From contig NZ_CP054932.1 in the NCBI RefSeq assembly GCF_013364275.1, positions 7,192,001 to 7,256,000 of the forward strand: 64,000 nucleotides of DNA, in the 5' to 3' direction. A program made the position numbers and the translations under genes. A model generated the notes under the pieces. The model ran no database searches. It was not told the origin of the DNA and saw only the letters and a list, made by a program, of their open reading frames with translations. The first letter of the stretch is position 1. Every line of letters begins with the position of its first letter. The stretch is from Actinomadura sp. NAK00032. Lineage in GTDB: Bacteria > Actinomycetota > Actinomycetes > Streptosporangiales > Streptosporangiaceae. Of the stretch, positions 41,608-50,506 are shown in pieces.

Positions 41608-42267
41608 CTAGCCGCGCCGCCTGGTGTCCTCCAGGTAGCGCAGGACGGCGGCGACGCGGCGGGAGACGCGGTCGGTCGGGGCGAGGTCGAGCTTGGCGAA
41701 GATGTTGCGGATGTGCTTGTGGACGGCGCCGTCGGTGACGACGAGCCGCTCGGCGATGGCGGTGTTGCCGAGCCCCTCCGCCATCAGCGCGAGCACGTCG
41801 CGCTCCCGGCCGGTCAGCCGCTCCAGCCCGGTGTCGGCGCGGCCGCGCGTGATGAGCTGCGTGACGACCTCGGGGTCGATGGCCGTGCCGCCCTCGGCGA
41901 CCCGGCGCAGCGCGACCAGGAACTGCTCGACCCGGCCGATCCGCTCCTTGAGCAGGTACCCGAGCCGGTCGGCGCCCCCGGCGAGCAGCTCGCTCGCGAA
42001 CGCCTGCTCGACATGGGCGGACAGGACGAGGACGGCGAGCCCGGGCCGCCGGCGCCGCGCCTCGACCGCCGCCCGGATCCCCTCGTCGGTGTGGGTCGGC
42101 GGCATCCGGACGTCGACGATGGCGACGTCCGGGCGGCCCCGCTCGACCGCGTCGAGGAAGGCGTCCGGGCCGTCGGCGGCGGCCACCACGTCCAGGGACT
42201 CGGCGCGCAGCAGCGCCGCCATGCCCTCGCGCAGCAGCGGGTCGTCCTCGGCGATCACGATCCGCAC
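41608..42267 (-). CDS. NarL/LuxR-type response regulator
   Basis: A 219-residue response regulator, GTG start. The receiver domain has the acidic pair in IAEDDP (8-9), phospho-acceptor Asp 52 in IVDVRMPP, Ser/Thr at VLVLSAH and Lys in YLLKERIG (about 105). The C-terminal LuxR HTH is LTGRERDVLALMAEGLGNTAIAERLVVTDGAVHKHIRNIFAKL (in parts, about 152-195). It overlaps the kinase gene by 13 bp, so the pair is coupled. The likely target is the divergent/convergent ABC exporter through the tandem dyad sites near 38150; this is inferred. Confidence 0.93.
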   Translation of the reverse strand: MRIVIAEDDPLLREGMAALLRAESLDVVAAADGPDAFLDAVERGRPDVAIVDVRMPPTHTDEGIRAAVEARRRRPGLAVLVLSAHVEQAFASELLAGGADRLGYLLKERIGRVEQFLVALRRVAEGGTAIDPEVVTQLITRGRADTGLERLTGRERDVLALMAEGLGNTAIAERLVVTDGAVHKHIRNIFAKLDLAPTDRVSRRVAAVLRYLEDTRRRG

Positions 42268-43532
42268 GGCAGCTCCATCCGGAGAACGGTCGGCCCGCCG
42301 GGCGGGCTGGTCAGGGCGAGGGTGCCGTCGTGCGCCTCGATCCGGCTGCGGATGCCGGCGAGGCCGGAGCCGGCGCGCTCGTCCGCGCCGCCGGCGCCGT
42401 CGTCCTCGACGCGCAGCAGCAGCCGGCCGCCGCTGCGGCGGACGACCACGGCGGCCTGCCGGGCGCCGCTGTGCCGGGAGATGTTGGTGAGCGCCTCGGC
42501 CGTCACGAAGTAGGCGGTCGCCTCGACGGACACGGCGCAGCGGCCGGGGATGTCCACGTCCACCCGGCAGGGGACGCCGCAGTCGGCGGCGAGGCCGTCC
42601 AGGGCGCGCGCGAGCCCGCGGTCGGCGAGGACGGGCGGCAGGATGCCGCGCACGACCGCGCGGAGCTCGGCCAGCGCCTGCTCGGCGGCGTCCTGCGCGC
42701 GTTCCAGCAGGACGTCCGCCTCGGCCGGGTCGCGGGCCACCGCGCGGCGGGTCGCGCCGATCAGCATGGACACGGCGACCAGCCGGCTCTGCGCCCCGTC
42801 GTGCAGCGAGCGCTCGATGCGGCGCAGCTCGGTCGCGTGGGCGTCGAGCGCGGCGGCGCGGGTGACCGACAGCTCGGCGACGCGCAGCGACAGGTCGGCG
42901 TCGGGCGGCGGCGCCAGCAGGCGCCGGCCCGGCCACGCCTGCAGCCGGGCCGTGCCCGGCCCGACGATCACGAACGCGACGGCCAGCAGGACGCCGAACG
43001 CGGCGACCGCGAGGGCGTCGCGCTCGCGGTGCACCGTCCAGAAGACCAGCGTCGGGGCCGCGTTGTCCGCCGGCAGCAGCCGCCACCACAGCGGGTACGT
43101 CACGTTCTGCAGGGCGTTGACCGCCAGGGTCGTCCCGACCATGCCGAGGAACAGGCCCGCCGTGCCGTGCACCGCGAGCCAGCCCAGGTCGCGCCGCAGC
43201 ACCGGATCGGTGCGGACCGCCCCCGGCCGGCTCGGCGCGGGCCCCATCGGGATCAGCTCGGGGCCCGACCGCGACAGCCGCGCCCGCTCCCGCTCGGCGA
43301 CGGCCCGGACGATCCGCGGCCAGACCGGCGCCAGCGGCCGACCGGCGCCCACCGCGTACAGCGGCGCGGCCAGCAGGAACGCCAGCAGGGCCGCGAACGA
43401 CAGCAGGGCCGTGGCCAGCCCCCAGACGAGCTGCTCGAGCGCGTCCAGCACGGCGCGGGCGTGCCGCACGGCGATCCGCCGCCGGGTCCGCCGGGCGCCG
43501 GCCGCGTTCGCGTGATCCGCCAGAGTACGCAC
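42255..43532 (-). CDS. sensor histidine kinase (HisKA_3, LiaS/DesK-like)
   Basis: A 425-residue kinase, GTG start. The N-terminal half has several hydrophobic helices (about 30-60, 115-140, 150-190) and no large extracellular sensor, so it may sense within the membrane. The phosphorylated His is in RRIERSLHDGAQSRLVAV (about 236-253), followed by the HATPase domain with N-box EALTNISRHSGA and G-box VEDDGAGG..GSGLAGI. CATAGT eight bases before the start may be a -10 for a leaderless transcript. It makes an operon with the response regulator. Confidence 0.92.
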   Translation of the reverse strand: MRTLADHANAAGARRTRRRIAVRHARAVLDALEQLVWGLATALLSFAALLAFLLAAPLYAVGAGRPLAPVWPRIVRAVAERERARLSRSGPELIPMGPAPSRPGAVRTDPVLRRDLGWLAVHGTAGLFLGMVGTTLAVNALQNVTYPLWWRLLPADNAAPTLVFWTVHRERDALAVAAFGVLLAVAFVIVGPGTARLQAWPGRRLLAPPPDADLSLRVAELSVTRAAALDAHATELRRIERSLHDGAQSRLVAVSMLIGATRRAVARDPAEADVLLERAQDAAEQALAELRAVVRGILPPVLADRGLARALDGLAADCGVPCRVDVDIPGRCAVSVEATAYFVTAEALTNISRHSGARQAAVVVRRSGGRLLLRVEDDGAGGADERAGSGLAGIRSRIEAHDGTLALTSPPGGPTVLRMELPCGS

Positions 43533-43656
43533 GCGGTGACACTATGACACCCAAACGATCTTTGCGCCGGGGTCCGCCGGATCGTCTCGGTCAGTGGGAC
43601 TCGGGGAGACTCGCCGGGACCCGCCGAGACGCGCCCAGAGTGCCCGGAAACGTCCG

Positions 43657-46542
43657 CTACGCTCCGGACGCGTGCGGCTGCAGCTGCTTGCGCGAGGTCA
43701 CGTCGAGCTTGGCGAAGATCTTGCGCAGGTGCCACTCGACGGTGCGGGGGCTGATGAACATCCGCGCGCCGATCTCGGGGTTGGTCAGCCCCTCCCGGAC
43801 CAGCCGGACGATCTGCGCCTCCTGCGCGGTGAGCTCGCGGCCGGTGTCGGCGGCGCGCCTGCGGACGTGCTCCCCGGTGGCCGACAGCTCCCGGGCGGCC
43901 CGCTCGGCGAAGGCGCCCATGCCCATCTCGGTGAACGCCTCGTGCGCGGTCCGCAGCTGCTCGCGGGCCGGCCGCCGGTGCCGCCCGCGGCGCAGCCATT
44001 CGCCGTAGAGCAGGTGGGCGCGGGCCAGCTCGCCGCGCAGCCGGGTCCGGCCGAGCCGGTCGATCGCCTCCCGGTAGTCCTCCTCGGCGGTGGCGCCGGT
44101 GCCGGTGAGCGCCCGCGAGCGCGCGTGGAGCCCGAGCGCCCAGTCGGTGCCGGCGGTCCGCGCGAGGACCTCCAGCCGGCGCAGCGGGGCGGCGGCCCGC
44201 TGCGGCGCGCCGCCCCGCACGGCGGCCTCGACGCACTCGGGCAGCACCCACGTCTCGGTGGCCACGTCCGCCGGGCCGTCCCCCGCGCACCCGGCCGCGG
44301 CGGCCAGCGCGTCCTGGTACCGGCCGAGCCCGTTGCAGAGCACGGCGGTGGCCCAGGCGCCGAGGACGGGCCCGTGCCCGTCGCCGCGGGAGGCGGCCTC
44401 GGCGGCGACGGCCTTGGCCAGCGCCGCCGTCCCCGCCTCCCGGCCCTGCCAGGCGGCCAGCATCAGCGCGCCGTAGGGCGACCGCGCGTTCCCGGTCGCC
44501 TCGGACACCGTCTCCGCCTCGGCGACCAGCGCCGCCGCGGCGGCCAGGTCGCCGCCGAGGACCTTCGCGGCGATCCGCGCGGTCAGCGCCAGCGGCAGCT
44601 CCCCGGCCCGGCCCGCTCCCCGGACGAGCCGGACGTACCGGTCGGTGAGCGCGTCCCACGTGCCGTAGTCCCACAGCGTCGCGGCGGCCACGCCGGCGAG
44701 CCAGCCCCACTGGAGGCCGTCCTCGTCCGGCAGGTTCGGGGCGCGGAAGGCGTCGGCCGCCGTCCGCAGCGCGGCCGCCCCCGCGGCGAGGCCGTCGGTG
44801 AGGCAGCGCGCCATCCCGTCCAGGAGCAGGTCGCCGGGGCGCGGCGGGGCCGGCGGGGGCGGCGCCGACCGCGCCGCCGCTGCCGCCGCCGCCGGAGCCT
44901 CGCCCGCCGGCCCGCCGGCGAGGATCGCCGCGCCGATCGCCTCCAGGTGGGCGTCGCGGGCGAGCGGCGCGTCCTGCGGCCGGAGCCGCAGGGCGGCGCC
45001 GAGCAGCAGCGGGGCCGCGGCGCCGGGGTCGGCGGTGACCGCGATCCGGGCGCGCAGCAGCTCGGCCCGGCCGCGCCGGCCCCGGTCGAGCGTGCCCGCC
45101 TCGGCGATGGACAGCATCCGCGACGCGGCGCGCGCCGCCCCGGCCTGGTGCGCCGCCTGCGCCGCGGCCAGGGCGCGGTCCCGGCGCCGGGCCGGGTCCG
45201 GGGTCAGCTCGACGGCGCGGGCCAGGAACGCCGCCGCCGCGGCCGCGCCGCCGCGCGCGCGGGCCCGGCCGACCGCGTCCTCCAGCCCGGCCGCGAGGTC
45301 CTCGGCGGGGGTGGCGGCGGCCTGCGCGGCGTGCCAGGCGCGCCGGTCCGGGTCGGCACCGGGGTCGGTGACCTCGGCCAGCACGCCGTGCGCGCGGCCG
45401 CGCTCCTGCGGCGACGCCGTCCAGTAGGCGGCCGAGCGCACCAGCGGATGCCGGAACCGGACCCGGTCGCCGATGCGGCACAGCCCGGCCGACACCGCCG
45501 GGGTCACCGCCTCGATGGCGATGCCGAGCCGGTCCGCGGCGCGCCACAGCGGCACCGGGTCGCCGCCCGGCTCCGCCGCCGCCACCAGCAGCAGCATCCG
45601 CGTGCCGGGCGCGAGCCGCGCCACCCGCCGCCGGTAGATGTCCTGGATCCGGCCGTCGGTGGCGCCGGGGCCGGGCGGGCCGAACCCGCCCGCGAACTCC
45701 GCCGCCGACGCCTCACCGGCCATCTCCAGCAGCGCCAGCGGGTTGCCGCCCGTCTCGTCGGCGATCCGCTCCAGCACCTGCGCGTCCCAGGGGCCCGGCA
45801 CGGCCGCCGTCAGCAGCGCCCGCGCGTCCTGGACGGCCAGCCCCGCGACGACCAGCTCCGGCAGCCCCGTCAGCGCGGGCGCCGAGCCGGGCACGCGGTT
45901 CGCCAGGACGATCGCCACCGCGTCGTTGCGCAGCCTGCGGGCGGCGAACGCCAGGACCTCCAGCGACGCGGAGTCGAGCCATTGGGCGTCGTCCACGAGG
46001 CACAGCAGCGGCCGTTCCCGCGATGTCTCCGCCAGCAGCCCGAGCACGGCCAGCCCGACGAGGAAGTGGTCGGGCTCGGGGCCCGCGCTCATGCCGAACG
46101 CGGTCCGGAGCGCGTCGCGCTGCGGCGCGGGCAGGCCGGCGAGCCGGTCGGCCATCGGCGCGCACAGCCGGTGCAGCCCGGCGAACGCCAGCTTCATCTC
46201 CGCCTGGACGCCGGCGACGCGCGAGACCTCGAACCCGCGGGCCCCGGCGGCCAGGTGGTTCAGCAGCGCCGTCTTGCCGACGCCCGGCTCGCCGGTCAGC
46301 ACCAGGGCCCGGCTCTCGCCGCCGCGGGCGGCATCGAGCACCTCGGCGAGCCTCGCGCGCTCCTCCCGGCGCCCCTGCAGCACCTGGCGGGAACCGCCGT
46401 CACCCCAGCTGACCTGCACGTCCGAGGCGACCGCGGGGAGGTCCGCCCGCACGCGGACGAGCCCCCGCCGTCCCGTCCGCGGCTCCAGTGGCGACTCGGC
46501 GTCAGGCCGTTCGTCCACCGTCATCAGGCTCATGCTGTCCAC
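43657..46542 (-). CDS. LAL-type LuxR transcriptional regulator with AAA ATPase
   Basis: A 961-residue regulator of the LAL (large ATP-binding LuxR) family, akin to MalT-type STAND proteins. It has Walker A GEPGVGKTA (84-92), Walker B LLCLVDDAQWLD (about 175-186), a long alpha-helical TPR-like middle (about 330-870) and a C-terminal LuxR HTH, LTAQEAQIVRLVREGLTNPEIGARMFISPRTVEWHLRKIFAKL (in parts, about 900-945). Such proteins act as cluster-situated activators in actinomycete secondary metabolism or sugar use. No biosynthetic gene lies nearby, so the target is unknown. The GTG start has GGAGG nine bases upstream; in-frame ATGs follow at codons 4 and 7. Confidence 0.93.
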   Translation of the reverse strand: MDSMSLMTVDERPDAESPLEPRTGRRGLVRVRADLPAVASDVQVSWGDGGSRQVLQGRREERARLAEVLDAARGGESRALVLTGEPGVGKTALLNHLAAGARGFEVSRVAGVQAEMKLAFAGLHRLCAPMADRLAGLPAPQRDALRTAFGMSAGPEPDHFLVGLAVLGLLAETSRERPLLCLVDDAQWLDSASLEVLAFAARRLRNDAVAIVLANRVPGSAPALTGLPELVVAGLAVQDARALLTAAVPGPWDAQVLERIADETGGNPLALLEMAGEASAAEFAGGFGPPGPGATDGRIQDIYRRRVARLAPGTRMLLLVAAAEPGGDPVPLWRAADRLGIAIEAVTPAVSAGLCRIGDRVRFRHPLVRSAAYWTASPQERGRAHGVLAEVTDPGADPDRRAWHAAQAAATPAEDLAAGLEDAVGRARARGGAAAAAAFLARAVELTPDPARRRDRALAAAQAAHQAGAARAASRMLSIAEAGTLDRGRRGRAELLRARIAVTADPGAAAPLLLGAALRLRPQDAPLARDAHLEAIGAAILAGGPAGEAPAAAAAAARSAPPPPAPPRPGDLLLDGMARCLTDGLAAGAAALRTAADAFRAPNLPDEDGLQWGWLAGVAAATLWDYGTWDALTDRYVRLVRGAGRAGELPLALTARIAAKVLGGDLAAAAALVAEAETVSEATGNARSPYGALMLAAWQGREAGTAALAKAVAAEAASRGDGHGPVLGAWATAVLCNGLGRYQDALAAAAGCAGDGPADVATETWVLPECVEAAVRGGAPQRAAAPLRRLEVLARTAGTDWALGLHARSRALTGTGATAEEDYREAIDRLGRTRLRGELARAHLLYGEWLRRGRHRRPAREQLRTAHEAFTEMGMGAFAERAARELSATGEHVRRRAADTGRELTAQEAQIVRLVREGLTNPEIGARMFISPRTVEWHLRKIFAKLDVTSRKQLQPHASGA

Positions 46543-46763
46543 AAGGCTGCACCTCCGCCATCCCCACTCCGGCCACCCCGTCTGGACGGGGCATCACGAC
46601 ACAACGACCGGATAGGCCGGGCACCCGTGACACATCCGCGTCGATCACCGGCCCCCGGGCCGGGCGCCGCCCAGGGTCCCTCCCAGGCACGCACCCGGGT
46701 ACCGCGCGCCCCCGTCCCGGCGACCGTGGATGGCGCAGAGACGTGAACGGCCCTGGAGCAACG

Positions 46764-47018
46764 ATGACGAACCACTGGTCCGAGTCGGCGTCGTGCCGGT
46801 CGCTCGACCCCGAACTGTTCTTCCCGGTGTCCCGCGAGGCGGTGTACACGACGCAGATCGCACCGATCCGCCGGCTCTGCGCCGCCTGCCCCGTCGCGGG
46901 CCCCTGCCTGGAATGGGCGCTGGCCACGGGAGAGCCGCACGGCATCTGGGCGGGGACGACGCCGAGCGAGCGGCGCCGCATCCGCGCCACCCGGGGCCGG
47001 CGGCTGACGAGGGGATGA
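46764..47018 (+). CDS. WhiB-family iron-sulfur regulator
   Basis: An 84-residue WhiB-like protein. The four cysteines for the [4Fe-4S] cluster are Cys 11, 39, 42 and 48 in the pattern C-x27-C-x2-C-x5-C. The turn GIWAG (60-64) and the basic C-terminus (RRRIRATRGRR) are typical; they contact the sigma factor and DNA. WhiB proteins act with SigA region 4 and respond to NO, O2 or redox. It lies divergent from the LAL regulator gene with a 221-bp gap in which I see no further gene. The next gene begins six bases after its stop and has unusual content. Confidence 0.93.
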   Translation: MTNHWSESASCRSLDPELFFPVSREAVYTTQIAPIRRLCAACPVAGPCLEWALATGEPHGIWAGTTPSERRRIRATRGRRLTRG

Positions 47019-47024
47019 ACGGGC

Positions 47025-47570
47025 ATGGACGGTTCTGAGCGGCGGCTGACGGCGGCGGCCGCGCACTCGGCCGGGCTCCGGGCGCAGCGCCGGTCCGCGG
47101 ACGCGCTCGCCGCCGCGCGGCACGAGGTCGACGAGTTGCCGGCCTGCGACGGCCCGGAGAACGTCCGGTCCCTGCAGCGCGCGGCCCGCGACATCATGAC
47201 CGAGCACTGCGGCGTCGTCCGCGACGAGATGGGCCTGCGCACCGGGCTGGCGGAGCTGGACGCCCTCGAAGCGCGCAGCGGCGGCATCGGCGTCCACCCC
47301 GACAACGCGGGCTACCAGGACCTCGCGCACGCCTTCGGCCTGAAGTCCACCGTCCTCGCGGCGCGGGCGACGATGGAGGCGGCGCTGGAGCGGCGCGAGA
47401 CCCGGGGCTGCCACAACCGCTCCGACTACCCGGCGCTGGACGAGTCGCTCCAGGTCAACCTGGTCTGGTCGGGGCCCGGCAAGCTGGAGCGCGAGGAGAT
47501 CGCGCCGATCCCGGCGGAGATCGCCGCGCTGATGCGGGACGTCTCGTCCGACGGCAAGCTCGTGGAGTAG
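47025..47570 (+). CDS. orphan fumarate reductase/succinate dehydrogenase flavoprotein C-terminal domain
   Basis: A 181-residue protein that matches only the C-terminal helical and cap-like domain of SdhA/FrdA/L-aspartate oxidase (about residues 50-160): SLQRAARDIMTEHCGVVRDEMGL, then ATMEAALERRETRGCHNRSDYPALDESLQVNLVW (in part). The FAD-binding and catalytic domains are missing and no upstream frame encodes them. Residues 1-50 do not look like SdhA. The frame has good third-position GC bias and an AGGGGA before the ATG, six bases after WhiB, so it may be a functional domain protein; equally it could be a remnant. The Arg of RETRGCHNRSDYP, which in full enzymes closes the active site, is retained. 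Confidence 0.75.
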   Translation: MDGSERRLTAAAAHSAGLRAQRRSADALAAARHEVDELPACDGPENVRSLQRAARDIMTEHCGVVRDEMGLRTGLAELDALEARSGGIGVHPDNAGYQDLAHAFGLKSTVLAARATMEAALERRETRGCHNRSDYPALDESLQVNLVWSGPGKLEREEIAPIPAEIAALMRDVSSDGKLVE

Positions 47571-47595
47571 CCGGGCCCCCGGCGGCCTTCGCCGG

Positions 47596-48420
47596 CTAGC
47601 GCTCCGCCCGTGCTGCGGTGGGGTGGGTGTGGTGGCGGCCGATGGGGAGCATCAGGGGGCGCCCGGAGACCGGATCCTCGATGATGCGGCTGTCCAGGTC
47701 GAAGACGGTGCGCACGACCTCCTCGGTGAGGACGTCGGCCGGGGCGCCGCAGGCGTGCAGCCGGCCGCCGGCGAGGGCGATGAGGTGGTCGCCGTAGCGG
47801 GCGGCGAGGTTGAGGTCGTGCAGGACCATCACGATCGTGGTGCCGCGGTCGCGGTTCAGGTCGGTGAGCAGGTCCAGGACCTCGATCTGGTGGCTGGCGT
47901 CGAGGAAGGTGGTGGGCTCGTCCAGCAGCAGCAGGTCGGTCTGCTGGGCCAGCGCCATCGCGATCCACACCCGCTGCCGCTGCCCGCCGGACAGCTCGTC
48001 GACGGCGCGGTCGGCGAGGTCGGCGGTCCGCGTGGCCGCCAGGGCGGCGGCGACGGCGGCGTCGTCCTCGGTCTTCCACCGGGAGAAGACGCCCTGGTGG
48101 GGGTGGCGGCCCCGGCTGACGAGGTCGAGCACCGTGATGCCCTCGGGGGCGACCGGCGACTGCGGCAGCAGCCCGAGCGTGCGGGCGAGTTCCTTGGCGG
48201 GCATGCGGTGCACCTCCCGGCCGTCCAGCACGACCCGGCCCGTGCGGGGCGCGAGCAGCCGGGACAGGGAGCGCAGCAGCGTCGACTTCCCGCAGGCGTT
48301 CGCGCCGACGATGACCGTCATCTCGCCGGGCGGCACGGCCAGGTCGAGGGAGTCGATGACGGCGCGGTCGCCGTAGCCGAGGCTGAGGCCCTCGGCCGCC
48401 AGGGAGTGGGACGTGGTCAC
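47596..48420 (-). CDS. ferric-siderophore ABC transporter ATPase (FecE type), second locus
   Basis: A 274-residue ATPase, GTG start. It has Walker A GANACGKST (Gly-Asn-Ala-Cys instead of the usual PNGCG), signature LSGGQRQRVWIAMAL, Walker B LLLLDEPTTFLD and switch VLHDLN. Ends with SRIIEDPVSGRPLMLPIGRHH, very similar in layout to the ATPase of the first siderophore locus (DDPVGDRPLIVPIGRNH), so the two are paralogues. The GTG overlaps the permease stop by four bases. It completes an importer of permease pair, binding protein and ATPase. Confidence 0.95.
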   Translation of the reverse strand: MTTSHSLAAEGLSLGYGDRAVIDSLDLAVPPGEMTVIVGANACGKSTLLRSLSRLLAPRTGRVVLDGREVHRMPAKELARTLGLLPQSPVAPEGITVLDLVSRGRHPHQGVFSRWKTEDDAAVAAALAATRTADLADRAVDELSGGQRQRVWIAMALAQQTDLLLLDEPTTFLDASHQIEVLDLLTDLNRDRGTTIVMVLHDLNLAARYGDHLIALAGGRLHACGAPADVLTEEVVRTVFDLDSRIIEDPVSGRPLMLPIGRHHTHPTAARAER

Positions 48421-49466
48421 AGCGAGCCTCCGGCACGGTGGGTGCGGACGATCAGGTAGACGAGGTACGGCGCGCCGAGGACGCCGGTGACGACGCCGAC
48501 CGGGTAGCGGGTGTCGAACGCGAACTGGCCGATGAAGTCGCCGGTCAGCACCAGCAGGGCGCCGACGAGCCCGGCGGGCAGCAGCGGGGAGCCGCCCGTC
48601 CCGATCAGGCGGGCCGCGATGGGGCCGGACAGGAACGCCACGAACGCGATCGGCCCGGCGGCCGCCGTGGCGAACGCGATCAGACCGGTGGCGGCGACGA
48701 TCACCGCGATGCGGGTGCGCTCGACGCGGACCCCGAGCGCGGACGCGGTGTCGTCGCCGAGCCGCAGCGCCGACAGGTCCCGCGCCAGGAACAGCAGGGC
48801 CGGCGTGAGGACGGCCAGCGCCGCGACGGTCGGCACGACCTGCTCCCACGTCGTGCCGTTGAGGCTGCCGGTCAGCCAGCGCGTGGCCTCCTGGAGGTCC
48901 CACTCCCCCGCCCGCGACAGCACGTAGGAGGTGACGGCCTCGCCCATCGCGGCGACCCCGATGCCGATCAGGATGAGCCGCGTGCCGACCACGCCGTCCC
49001 GGAACGCCAGCACGTACATCAGCAGCGCGACGCCCAGCGCGGAGACGATCGCGAACACCGACACCTGCGTCCCGCCCAGGGAGAACACGACGATCGCGAT
49101 GGACGCGGCGGCGCTCGCCCCGGCGCTGATCCCGATGATGTCGGGGCTCGCCAGCGGGTTGCGGAGCAGCGTCTGGAACGTGACGCCGCCGAGCCCGAAC
49201 GCGAACCCGGCGGCGACGGCGAGGACGACGCGCGGCAGCCGGAGCCGCCCGACCGTGAACGACGCCCCGGGCACCTGCTCGCCGAAGACCACGCGGAGCA
49301 CGTCGCCGGGCGGGTAGAACGTCTGCCCGACCATCAGCGTGACGGCGAACCCCGCGACGACCAGCGCCGCCAGCGTCCCGACGAGGGCGCGGCGCCGGGC
49401 CGCGCGCCTGCGGCGGCCGCTCGCGACGGCCCGGACGGCGGCGGGGGCGGGAGCGAGGGCGGTCAC
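48417..49466 (-). CDS. FecCD-type iron-siderophore permease, subunit 2, second locus
   Basis: A 349-residue permease, GTG start. BtuC-family signatures: LRLPRVVLAVAAGFAFGLGGVTFQ (in part), RNPLASPDIIGISAGASAAA, LGDDTASALGVR and RYPVGVVTGVLGAPYLVYLIVR. About nine or ten hydrophobic helices. Four-base overlaps on both sides tie it into the operon between the other permease and the ATPase. Confidence 0.94.
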   Translation of the reverse strand: MTALAPAPAAVRAVASGRRRRAARRRALVGTLAALVVAGFAVTLMVGQTFYPPGDVLRVVFGEQVPGASFTVGRLRLPRVVLAVAAGFAFGLGGVTFQTLLRNPLASPDIIGISAGASAAASIAIVVFSLGGTQVSVFAIVSALGVALLMYVLAFRDGVVGTRLILIGIGVAAMGEAVTSYVLSRAGEWDLQEATRWLTGSLNGTTWEQVVPTVAALAVLTPALLFLARDLSALRLGDDTASALGVRVERTRIAVIVAATGLIAFATAAAGPIAFVAFLSGPIAARLIGTGGSPLLPAGLVGALLVLTGDFIGQFAFDTRYPVGVVTGVLGAPYLVYLIVRTHRAGGSL

Positions 49467-50506
49467 AGCTCACGCACCTTCCGGCTGCGGACGATGTGGA
49501 TGAAGAACGGCGCGCCGATGACCGCCGTGACGATGCCGACCTCGATGTCCTGGGGCCGCGCCACCACGCGCCCGACCACGTCGGAGGCGGTGAGCAGCGC
49601 CGCGCCGGCGAGCACGGACGCCGGCAGCAGCCAGCGGTGGTCGACGCCGACGAGCAGCCGGCAGGCGTGCGGGACGATGAGGCCGACGAAGGCGATCGGC
49701 CCGGCGACGGCGGTCGCCGCACCGCACAGCACGACGGCGCCGAGCGAGGCCGTGGCGCGGATCAGGGTGACGCGCTCGCCGAGCCCGGCCGCGACCTCGT
49801 CGCCGAGCGCGAGCGAGTTCAGCGACCGCGCCGACAGCAGGCACACCGCGAGACCGGCGAGCAGGAACGGCAGCACCTGCCCGATCCGCTCGTAGGAGGC
49901 GCCGCCGACCCCGCCGACCTGCCACAGCCGGAAGCCCCCGGCGATGTCGTTGCGGGGCAGCACGACGGCGCTGACCAGCGACGCGAACGCCGCCGACGTC
50001 GCGGCGCCGGCGAGCGCGACCTTCAGGGGCGTGGCGCCGCCGCGCCCGAGCGACCCGACCCCGTAGACGAACCCCGCCGTGACCGCGGCGCCCGCCATCG
50101 CGACCCAGATGTACCCGACTGGCGAGGTGAGCCCGAAATAGGCGGCGCCGATGACGACGGCGAGCGACGCGCCCATGTTGACGCCGAGGATGCCGGGGTC
50201 GGCCAGCGGATTGCGGGTCACGCCCTGCATGACGGCGCCGGACAGGGCGAGCGCGGCGCCGAGCAGCACCGCGAGGAGCGTGCGCGGGATCCGCTTCGCG
50301 ACGGCGGCCCGTTCGATGGTGTCGTCCGCGCCGCCGAGCGCGGCCCAGACGTCCGAGAGCGAGACGTCGCGCGAGCCGAGCACGACGGAGGCCGCCATCA
50401 CGGCGGCCAGGACCGCGCCCGCGGCGACCAGCCACAGCACGCGCACGCGCGCCGGACGCCGCACGAGCGCGGCGTCCGGCGGACGTTCGGTTGCGACCGT
50501 CGTCAC
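49463..50506 (-). CDS. FecCD-type iron-siderophore permease, subunit 1, second locus
   Basis: A 347-residue permease, GTG start overlapping the binding-protein stop (GTGA). Signatures: RIPRTLLAVLLGAALALSGAVMQG (in part), RNPLADPGILGVNMGAS, ALGDEVAAGLGER and DIEVGIVTAVIGAPFFIHIVR. It is the second gene of the operon after the binding protein. The N-terminal 25 residues are polar and precede helix one. Confidence 0.94.
   Translation of the reverse strand: MTTVATERPPDAALVRRPARVRVLWLVAAGAVLAAVMAASVVLGSRDVSLSDVWAALGGADDTIERAAVAKRIPRTLLAVLLGAALALSGAVMQGVTRNPLADPGILGVNMGASLAVVIGAAYFGLTSPVGYIWVAMAGAAVTAGFVYGVGSLGRGGATPLKVALAGAATSAAFASLVSAVVLPRNDIAGGFRLWQVGGVGGASYERIGQVLPFLLAGLAVCLLSARSLNSLALGDEVAAGLGERVTLIRATASLGAVVLCGAATAVAGPIAFVGLIVPHACRLLVGVDHRWLLPASVLAGAALLTASDVVGRVVARPQDIEVGIVTAVIGAPFFIHIVRSRKVREL

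Noticed and set aside
43594..46746. 1,050-codon open frame antisense to the LAL regulator
   Set aside because: Shadow of the LuxR/LAL gene, whose Walker and HTH motifs are intact on the minus strand.
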